The position numbers and the translations under genes were made by a program. 5,560 bases of DNA, taken from NCBI GenBank assembly GCA_021849435.1, contig JAJZSX010000186.1, forward strand, positions 1 to 5,560, written 5' to 3'. This document shows, piece after piece, positions 1 to 4,696 of the stretch; position 1 is the stretch's first letter, and each line of letters starts with the position of its first letter. This DNA comes from Actinomycetes bacterium (GTDB taxonomy: Bacteria; Actinomycetota; Acidimicrobiia; Acidimicrobiales; RAAP-2). A model generated the notes under the pieces. It was not told the origin of the DNA. It ran no database searches and saw only the letters and a list, made by a program, of their open reading frames with translations.

Positions 1-353
1 CGTCACTGAACGGTACCGGTACTGGCACCGATCTCGGCTCGAGCACGTTGAGCGGTTCGGGCCAAGTCCCTACGACCTCGACGAACGTGGGCTTCAGCTT
101 CAATGGCAGTGGGAGTCTCTCGGGCCCGGGCGGCACGTTGACGGTCGTGGTCGCGAGTTCGTCAGCGAACGTCCCCGACGGCGCGGGAACCGGGACACTC
201 AGTGGTGTGGCCAAGATCACCGGAGGAACGGGCAAGTTCGCCGGGGCAACAGGTTCGCTGCGCTTTAGTGGGTCGTTCAAGCTCACCGGCATCGACTCGG
301 GGACGCAGACGCCCGTCTTCACAAGCACGATCTCCGGCGCTATTCATCTCTAG
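1..353 (+). CDS. Secreted-type beta-rich protein with GGTGKFAGATG motif (3' part)
   Basis: The gene is cut by the left edge; the first whole codon is at position 3 and the frame stays open for 116 codons to TAG at 351-353, so the start lies outside the window and internal TTG/GTG codons should not be taken as the start. The visible protein is almost entirely Gly, Ser, Thr, Val and Ala with regular alternation, as in an all-beta fold. Its clearest landmark is KITGGTGKFAGATGSLRFSG in the second half. This GGTG(K/R)FAGATG signature is familiar from bacterial exported proteins of unknown role with an allene-oxide-cyclase-barrel-like or similar beta-sandwich fold. No Cys is present. Secretion is inferred from composition only, because the N-terminus is missing. 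The real function is unknown. Confidence is high that it is coding, low for the fold. Confidence 0.75.
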   Translation, partial: SLNGTGTGTDLGSSTLSGSGQVPTTSTNVGFSFNGSGSLSGPGGTLTVVVASSSANVPDGAGTGTLSGVAKITGGTGKFAGATGSLRFSGSFKLTGIDSGTQTPVFTSTISGAIHL

Positions 354-355
354 CG

Positions 356-379
356 CAACGGTCCAACGGTCAGTACCGT
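356..379 (+). terminator. Small hairpin with 8-bp tandem repeat after the left gene
   Basis: The octamer CAACGGTC occurs twice head to tail (356-363 and 364-371), three bases after the stop codon. The second copy overlaps a hairpin with stem ACGGT (366-370), loop CAGT and stem ACCGT (375-379). There is no U-tract, so this is at best a weak, actinobacterial-style terminator or a 3'-end processing structure. The 5-bp stem could be chance. Confidence 0.2.
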
Positions 380-689
380 GGCGTCCGTCGTCGGGTCCTG
401 CTCTTGCGGTGGTGTCGCGTCGCTGGGAGTGGTCATTATCCAGTGGTCTGCCCGCGCGAGCCGTCGGGTCACTTTCCGGGTCGTCGTGGGTGCCGACCGT
501 GTGACCACCTGGCGCCTCAGTATTCCACCGGCCAACGCCATCACTCGAGAATCGATTGGGCGCTTGTGGAGCGCAGGGTGGCCCTTGTAACCGCATTGCG
601 CGGCGCACGCCGTCGCACGACCCAAAATTCGTGAAATCCTCCGGCATCTCACACGACTTGCACAAATTGGCACGAGAGACTTGGTTTAG

Positions 690-716
690 TCAACGCGTCG
701 TGAATCGACACGTTGA
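690..716. promoter_or_regulatory. 27-bp near-perfect inverted repeat, candidate operator
   Basis: The left arm TCAACGCGTCG (690-700) and right arm CGACACGTTGA (706-716) are reverse complements at 10 of 11 positions and are separated by TGAAT. The only mismatch is C696 against A710. It ends 64 bp before the TTG at 781 and about 31 bp before a -10-like GATACT, so it would sit near -57 relative to the inferred start of transcription, where activators often bind. A dimeric regulator site is the simplest reading. As RNA it would also form a long hairpin, so a terminator or a transcript structure cannot be excluded. The symmetry is seen directly; the role is inference. Confidence 0.45.
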
Positions 717-747
717 GCGATAGACCATCGATCGGAGCAAAACGAAC

Positions 748-753
748 GATACT
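748..753 (+). promoter_or_regulatory. Weak -10-like hexamer upstream of the PAS gene
   Basis: GATACT differs from the TATACT form of the sigma-70 -10 element at one base. Transcription would start near 760, giving a leader of about 20 nt before TTG 781. No good -35 is found at 16-18 bp spacing, so the call is tentative. Confidence 0.2.
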
Positions 754-780
754 GGGTGGACTAGGGCTACGCAGACCGGC

Positions 781-1140
781 TTGCCGATGCTCTCCGAAGA
801 CGAGGGCTTCAACGGCCGTCTCGGCGGTCACGTCGATTCCCTACAACGACTCCTTGAAATGATGGCCGGTGGAGTGGACCTCGTCGATGAGCGCGCCGTA
901 TTGCACTGCGCGAACGGCTACCTCACGGTCATGTCGGGACAACATCGCGATGACCCCGTCGAGCTGTCTCTATCGCCGTCGAATCGAATTGCACACTTCA
1001 CGTCCCACGCGACGTTCCCACGTAGTCCGAATCAAAGCGAGACGGGCGCCAATGCCAAGCTCGAACAGCCGTGCCGGGTTGGTAAGGCGTTCGCGGCGCG
1101 TGCATCCCTCGTGGGCATCAATCAGGGCGAAAGGCACTAG
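781..1140 (+). pseudogene. N-terminal PAS domain fragment of the cyclic-di-GMP enzyme, ended by in-frame TAG
   Basis: This 119-residue frame starts at TTG 781 (alternatively ATG 787; both have only a weak AGGG at 763-766) after an in-frame stop at 721. Residues about 21-119 read as a PAS sensor domain: GVDLVDERAVLHCANGYLTV (31-50) matches the usual first strands and helix, MSGQHRDD the following turn, and RVGKAFAARASLVGINQGER (99-118) the DGxEFxxxxSL strand region. The domain then stops at TAG 1138-1140, but in the same frame the next residues are VVSAIR, which is the expected final PAS strand. The sequence therefore looks like one gene broken by a nonsense codon, not two genes. Some usually conserved spots look altered (RDDPVEL where RDDLVGQ is common), consistent with relaxed constraint. 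It may still be translated as a short PAS-only peptide, or be read through. A sequencing error is possible. Confidence 0.6.
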
Positions 1141-1143
1141 GTC

Positions 1144-2952
1144 GTGTCGGCGATTCGCAGGAATCAAGTCGGCTGTGCGGTCGCGTGCGTCGCCGTCAGT
1201 TCCGAGCAGCGCTTTCGCTTGGCGTTCGAAGAGAACATGGCGCCGATGGTGTTCAGCGATGCCGATGATATGGCGATCGCTGTCAACGACTCGTTTTGTC
1301 AGATGGTCGGATTCACGCGAGAGGAACTTCTCGGCCACGATTCCAAGCAGTTCACGCATCCCGAGGACGTCGGTATCACCGAAGAGGTCCACCATCGTCT
1401 CATCTCGAGTGACGTCGTTCGGCTGCGGTACGTCAAACGCTGTCTGCGCAAAGATGGTCGGGTCATCGTTGTGGAGGTCGCGCGGTCTGCGGCGCGCGAC
1501 TCCGATGGTCGGATTCTCTACAGTGCTTCGTCTGAGCGCGACGTTACCGAGGAACGTTCACTCGCCGCGCAGCTGTCCTACCAGGCGCTGCATGACCCGC
1601 TCACGGGACTCGCCAATCGAGAGTTATTCGAAGAACGGCTCGCGAAGGCACACGCACGGGTGGTCCGTCACGGTGGTCTCGGCGCGGTGTTATTGATAGA
1701 TCTCGATGACTTCCGGGGCGTGAATGATACGCACGGTCACCCCGTTGGCGACCGCGTTTTAGCCTCAATTGCTCATCGCCTGAGTGACGTGACCCGTTCT
1801 TCGGATACGTTGTGCCGCCTTGGTGGCGACGAATTCCTCTACCTCGCCGAGGGTCTCGAGTCTTTGGAAGAGGCCGAGCAGTTGGCTTGTCGCCTGCTCA
1901 CGACGTTCAACGAACCTCTTATGTTCGATGGGGCGCAAGTCGAACAGCGCGCCAGTATCGGATTGGTCGTGTGGGATGGGACGTGCACCGACGTCACTGA
2001 AGTCATCCAGAACGCGGACGTCGCGATGCACGAGGCCAAGGGCCGGACCAAGGGACGCTGTGTGGTCTTCGCTCCCGACATGCGCCAGGAAGCGACCGGT
2101 CGCTTCTTGCTCGTCCAAGAATTGCGACACGCTCTTCATACTGGCGAACTCACGATGCACTATCAGCCGATTGTCAGTCTCGCGTCGAGCGAAGTGGTCG
2201 GTTTCGAAGCGCTCATGCGCTGGCGACACCCCGATCGCGGTTGGGTGCAGCCCGATGTCTTCATTCCCCTCGCTGAACAGAGTGAGTTGATTCTGGCTCT
2301 CGGCTCGTTCGCGCTGCATGAGGCAGTCGCTGCGGCCTGCACGTGGGGACGAGCGGGTAGTTCGACGCACCCGTTGTATGTCACGGTCAACTTCTCGGCG
2401 AGCCAGTTCCACGACCCGGGTCTCGTCCCGATGATTAAAGATGCCCTCGATTCCAGCGGATTGACACCAGCCCACCTGGTGATCGAGATCACCGAATGTG
2501 TCGCGCTGGAGGACATCGCCGAAACCTTGGCCGTACTAAAACAGCTCGACCGGCTCGGGATCGGTATCGCACTCGACGATTTCGGCACCGGGTACTCCTC
2601 GCTCTCCTACCTTGTGCTGTTGCACCCGAGGATCATCAAGATCGATCGGTCGTTCGTGAGCCCAGCGAACGAGGACCCTCGCATCGACACGCTTCTCGAG
2701 ACGATCGTGTCGTTGGGAAAGAAGCTCGACGTGACCGTCCTCGCTGAGGGCATAGAGACACGCGCGCAGCTGGGCCGTCTTCGTGATCTCGAGTGCGAGC
2801 TCGGTCAGGGATTCCTCTTCGCACCGGCGGTACCGGTTACTGATGCAGCAACCATGCTGCGCCAGTGGCGAGCGACCGGCACGTCGCACGACCATACGAC
2901 CGAGTTCTCGAACGGTAGGTGGCTGGGCGACACCGTCAGTGGTCGACGGTAA
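1144..2952 (+). CDS. PAS-GGDEF-EAL bifunctional cyclic-di-GMP synthase/phosphodiesterase
   Basis: A 602-residue cytoplasmic signalling protein with no membrane segment. Residues 18-138 form a PAS-PAC sensor (SEQRFRLAFEENMAPMVF at 19-36, VNDSFCQMVGF at 47-57, PAC end ERDVTEE). Residues about 146-312 form the GGDEF domain, which makes cyclic-di-GMP from two GTP: DPLTGLANR opening, metal-binding D186 in LIDLDDF, intact GGDEF at 227-231, and an RSSD inhibitory site at 218-221, exactly five residues before it. Residues about 322-575 form the EAL domain, which hydrolyses cyclic-di-GMP: EAL 355-357, N416, E448 in EITE, DDFGTGYSSL 478-487, K499, E535 and Q555 are all present, so both halves look catalytically competent. 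A polar tail of about 27 residues follows. GTG 1144 lies 9 nt after AAGG (1131-1134) and just past a TAG in the same frame; the gene probably once began at 781 with another PAS domain. The net activity cannot be read from sequence. Confidence 0.93.
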   Translation: MSAIRRNQVGCAVACVAVSSEQRFRLAFEENMAPMVFSDADDMAIAVNDSFCQMVGFTREELLGHDSKQFTHPEDVGITEEVHHRLISSDVVRLRYVKRCLRKDGRVIVVEVARSAARDSDGRILYSASSERDVTEERSLAAQLSYQALHDPLTGLANRELFEERLAKAHARVVRHGGLGAVLLIDLDDFRGVNDTHGHPVGDRVLASIAHRLSDVTRSSDTLCRLGGDEFLYLAEGLESLEEAEQLACRLLTTFNEPLMFDGAQVEQRASIGLVVWDGTCTDVTEVIQNADVAMHEAKGRTKGRCVVFAPDMRQEATGRFLLVQELRHALHTGELTMHYQPIVSLASSEVVGFEALMRWRHPDRGWVQPDVFIPLAEQSELILALGSFALHEAVAAACTWGRAGSSTHPLYVTVNFSASQFHDPGLVPMIKDALDSSGLTPAHLVIEITECVALEDIAETLAVLKQLDRLGIGIALDDFGTGYSSLSYLVLLHPRIIKIDRSFVSPANEDPRIDTLLETIVSLGKKLDVTVLAEGIETRAQLGRLRDLECELGQGFLFAPAVPVTDAATMLRQWRATGTSHDHTTEFSNGRWLGDTVSGRR

Positions 2953-2991
2953 GAGGCTCACGCTGTCGGTTCGAGTTTCGGGGCCGCGCCG

Positions 2992-3007
2992 CGACGATGT
3001 GTCGTCG
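2992..3007 (+). terminator. Hairpin after the PAS-GGDEF-EAL gene
   Basis: The stem CGACGA (2992-2997) pairs perfectly with TCGTCG (3002-3007) around a TGTG loop, 39 nt after the stop codon. There is no U-run, as is common for proposed actinobacterial terminators, which makes the call weak. Confidence 0.3.
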
Positions 3008-3017
3008 ATGGAGCGTC

Positions 3018-3032
3018 CGGACACTGTGTTCG
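3018..3032. promoter_or_regulatory. 15-bp quasi-palindrome, possible operator
   Basis: CGGACACTGTGTTCG is symmetric about T3025, with six of seven pairs perfect and one G-T pair at the third position. It lies about 70 bp upstream of the proposed -10 of the next gene. It also overlaps the 8-bp palindrome GTCCGGAC (3015-3022). Short symmetric sequences arise by chance in GC-rich DNA, so confidence is low. Confidence 0.2.
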
Positions 3033-3092
3033 AGACGTTGATCTTGGCCACGTGGTTCCCCGACTCTTGCACGGCCCAAGACGGACGTCGCG

Positions 3093-3101
3093 TGCCATAC
3101 T
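3093..3101 (+). promoter_or_regulatory. Extended -10-like promoter of the TY-Chap-like gene
   Basis: TGC followed by CATACT gives a TGn extended -10 with one change from TATACT. Transcription would begin near 3108, leaving a leader of about 25 nt that just contains the Shine-Dalgarno sequence. No convincing -35 is seen (TTGCAC at 3067 is too far away), which is acceptable for an extended -10 promoter. Confidence 0.35.
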
Positions 3102-3122
3102 CGCGCCTAGGGCGGTTACTCG

Positions 3123-3129
3123 AAGGAGG
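3123..3129 (+). promoter_or_regulatory. Ribosome binding site fixing the start at 3133
   Basis: AAGGAGG is a near-perfect anti-16S match, the strongest in the window. It decides for ATG 3133 over the in-frame upstream GTG at 3052. The gap to ATG is short (3 nt from the full motif, 5 nt from the AAGGA core), but no later in-frame ATG or GTG lies nearby. Confidence 0.6.
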
Positions 3130-3132
3130 GCC

Positions 3133-4491
3133 ATGGGCGAGAGCGACGTTGCGTGGGGGGCGTACCCCCGAGGTTTTCTACGCCAATTGCAGCATGATCT
3201 GAACCTCGTCGGCGACAATCCAGCGGCACTGCTCGCCACGACTTTCGGTGCACAACCGTCCGAGGAATTCGTGAAGCGGTGCTGGCCGACGATTCGAGAC
3301 CGGTGGGTGATCAAGAGTCCCACGGTGCGGCGTTCGGTCGTCGCCGAGTTGCGCGCGAAGGGACTCGGCGACTGCGAGGTAAAGGTCTCGACCGTGAAGG
3401 GCCAGGTCGACTACCTCCGCTCGTGTCGTAACAGTACGGCTCTTCGGCAGGTCGTCGTTGCCCACCTAGTGGCCGCCGGTGACGACCCGCGGGTCGTCAA
3501 GTCACCGGTGGCGAAGCGCCCGGCGGCCGAGGGACGCGCGGCGCCGACCACCGCGAGCGGCTGGGACGCCTTTTCCTCGGTGTTGGCGCTCACCCTCTCC
3601 CAGATGGAGATCGACCAGTACTTGATCTTGAACCCGCGAGAGAAGAAGGACCACTACGTCCAGTTCGCGCTTCATGGACCGTCAGGGATCTGGATGGAGA
3701 CGGTGTCGAACAACTTCCTGCCCGAGTGGGAGCAGCTCGCTGAACACGACCTCGCCCTGCTGGCGAGCATGGGTTGGAACGCACCGACGAAGGGTGCGGG
3801 TGACGCCGGCGATGTCGAGGGGTCGGCCAACTTCTTTCGTGATTGGCCGCTGCCGGTGCGCTACGACGAGGTGAGCGATCTCGCCGTTCGAACACTCCGA
3901 GAGGTCCTCGACGTACGTCATCCCGGTCTGTTGTCCTATCGGGCCTTCGCCAAGGGTAACGCCGAGGTCATCTTGCCCAACCTCGGCGTCGTGCGCGAAG
4001 TGCCGGCGGCTGCGACTGACTCGTCCACCCCCGTGGCGCCGCGCTCGAGCGATGACCTGCTCGGCGAGGTGAAGGAGATGATGAAGAAGCTCCTCGGTAC
4101 GGAGACGATCGTCACCGACGCCGACGACGACATCCCGATTCGCAGCGAGACCGTCATCACCTACGTGCGGGTCCAGAAGGACGCGCCGGTCGTGACGGTC
4201 TTCGCCCCCGTGCTCTGGGAGATTGGTTCACCCCCGGACATCCTGTACACCATCAACGAGATCAACAATTCGATCCGCTTCGCTCGGGCGATCTGGGATG
4301 GCAAGGGGGTCTTGCTGTTCGCGGATGTCGCGGGGTCGACGCTCGAGATCGGCCAGTTGGCCACGGCGCTTCAAGCCGTGTCCACCTTGGGGGACTCCTA
4401 CGCCAAAGAGCTCCAGCAGCGCTACGGTGGCCGCGTCGCCAACGGCGAGGCCCTCCCGCCGAGGGAGGCGCCGATGGCGGGCTATCTCTGA
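3133..4491 (+). CDS. TY-Chap/YbjN-like domain protein with unassigned N-terminal region
   Basis: A 452-residue soluble protein without signal peptide or membrane segment. Residues 145-272 resemble the TY-Chap N-terminal domain of actinobacteria: DHYVQFAL (173-180), ETVSNNFLP (189-197), a GW near 214-215, then FFRDWPLP, LAVRTLREVLDVRHPGLLSY (250-269). Residues 335-433 resemble the YbjN / type III secretion chaperone-like fold: PIRSETVITYVRVQ, VVTVFAPVLWEI, LYTINEINNSIRFARAIWDG (371-390), VLLFADV, then a helix ending in LQQRYGG. Members are thought to bind peptides or partner proteins as chaperones; some occur with bacterial conflict systems, but no effector or NTPase gene is visible next to this one. 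Residues 1-118 are alpha-helical in character with charged repeats and match nothing I recognise. They are joined by an Ala/Pro/Lys-rich linker (120-143), and an acidic linker with KEMMKKLL lies at about 290-334. The family assignment rests on recognised motifs, not a search. Confidence 0.8.
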   Translation: MGESDVAWGAYPRGFLRQLQHDLNLVGDNPAALLATTFGAQPSEEFVKRCWPTIRDRWVIKSPTVRRSVVAELRAKGLGDCEVKVSTVKGQVDYLRSCRNSTALRQVVVAHLVAAGDDPRVVKSPVAKRPAAEGRAAPTTASGWDAFSSVLALTLSQMEIDQYLILNPREKKDHYVQFALHGPSGIWMETVSNNFLPEWEQLAEHDLALLASMGWNAPTKGAGDAGDVEGSANFFRDWPLPVRYDEVSDLAVRTLREVLDVRHPGLLSYRAFAKGNAEVILPNLGVVREVPAAATDSSTPVAPRSSDDLLGEVKEMMKKLLGTETIVTDADDDIPIRSETVITYVRVQKDAPVVTVFAPVLWEIGSPPDILYTINEINNSIRFARAIWDGKGVLLFADVAGSTLEIGQLATALQAVSTLGDSYAKELQQRYGGRVANGEALPPREAPMAGYL

Positions 4492-4506
4492 CGCGACGTC
4501 GCGGGT

Positions 4507-4548
4507 CGGTTCTGAACACTGAACCGGTGGACAGGGTGATTGTCACCC
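4507..4548 (+). terminator. Two adjacent hairpins after the TY-Chap-like gene
   Basis: The first stem is CGGTTC (4507-4512) with GAACCG (4521-4526) around an 8-nt loop. The second is GGGTGA (4534-4539) with TCACCC (4543-4548) around TTG. Both stems are perfect over 6 bp and start 15 nt after the stop codon. No U-tract follows, so they may terminate weakly or protect the 3' end. Confidence 0.3.
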
Positions 4549-4684
4549 GGGTCGGCCATTGTCTGACCAGCCCGTCGGGTTGAACGGTGCGTCAATCCAC
4601 GTTGCGGCCCTGTGGCACTTCTCACATCGCGGCTTGACCGGTATCGACACCACGGGTGCCACACCGACGACGCGGCGAGCGACG

Positions 4685-4690
4685 TAACGT
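4685..4690 (+). promoter_or_regulatory. TAnnnT -10 element placed for a leaderless transcript
   Basis: TAACGT fits the actinobacterial -10 pattern TAnnnT and is followed by six bases (GACGGG) and then GTG 4697, so the transcript would start on the start codon itself. Neither GTG 4697 nor ATG 4712 has a good Shine-Dalgarno sequence, which supports leaderless initiation. No fitting -35 is seen. Confidence 0.4.
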
Positions 4691-4696
4691 GACGGG

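Larger units (their letters stand above)
354..780. other. Intergenic region, no credible gene
   Basis: About 430 bp between the partial left gene and the PAS fragment. Short open frames exist on both strands (for example 378-590 and 404-634 on +, 350-673 on -). Their products are Arg/Cys/Trp-rich, show no family resemblance and lack Shine-Dalgarno sequences, so I treat them as chance. The region holds a possible terminator hairpin at 366-379, a long inverted repeat at 690-716 and a weak -10-like hexamer at 748-753, listed separately. Confidence 0.6.
2953..3132. other. Intergenic spacer between the cyclic-di-GMP gene and the TY-Chap-like gene
   Basis: A 180-bp spacer without a credible gene. 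It carries a hairpin (2992-3007), a quasi-palindrome (3018-3032), an extended -10-like element (3093-3101) and a Shine-Dalgarno sequence (3123-3129). This suggests that transcription ends and starts again here, so the two neighbours are probably not one operon. Confidence 0.5.
4492..4696. other. Intergenic spacer before the secreted glycosidase
   Basis: A spacer of about 205 bp without a credible gene. Two hairpins lie close behind the stop codon of the TY-Chap-like gene (4507-4548), and a TAnnnT element at its right end (4685-4690) appears to drive the next gene. A TTGACC resembling a -35 occurs at 4634-4639, but no -10 lies at the proper distance from it. Confidence 0.5.

Noticed and set aside
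162..665. Minus-strand open frame of 167 codons covering the first intergenic region
   Set aside because: It overlaps the real left gene by almost 200 bp, has a biased composition and shows no ribosome binding site or family resemblance.
870..1140. Frameshift rather than nonsense mutation as the cause of the PAS interruption
   Set aside because: The PAS pattern can be followed in one frame from 781 to the TAG and continues in the same frame right after it, so a single substitution explains the break and no indel is needed.
869..1696. Long + strand open frame (275 codons) overlapping the PAS region in another frame
   Set aside because: The product is dominated by Arg and Ser, as expected from an out-of-frame reading of GC-rich coding DNA. 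The other frame carries PAS and GGDEF motifs over the same bases.
1765..2475. Minus-strand open frame of 236 codons inside the GGDEF-EAL gene
   Set aside because: It lies wholly opposite strongly recognisable GGDEF and EAL motifs and has no domain resemblance of its own. Antisense open frames are common in high-GC genes.
3052..3132. 27-residue N-terminal extension of the TY-Chap-like protein from GTG 3052
   Set aside because: The added residues are Arg-rich and uncharacteristic, the stretch contains the promoter-like element, and AAGGAGG points to ATG 3133.
4513..4524. TGAACACTGAAC as a second copy of the quasi-palindrome at 3018-3032
   Set aside because: Only a GAACAC core is shared and the symmetry is different, so this is within chance expectation.
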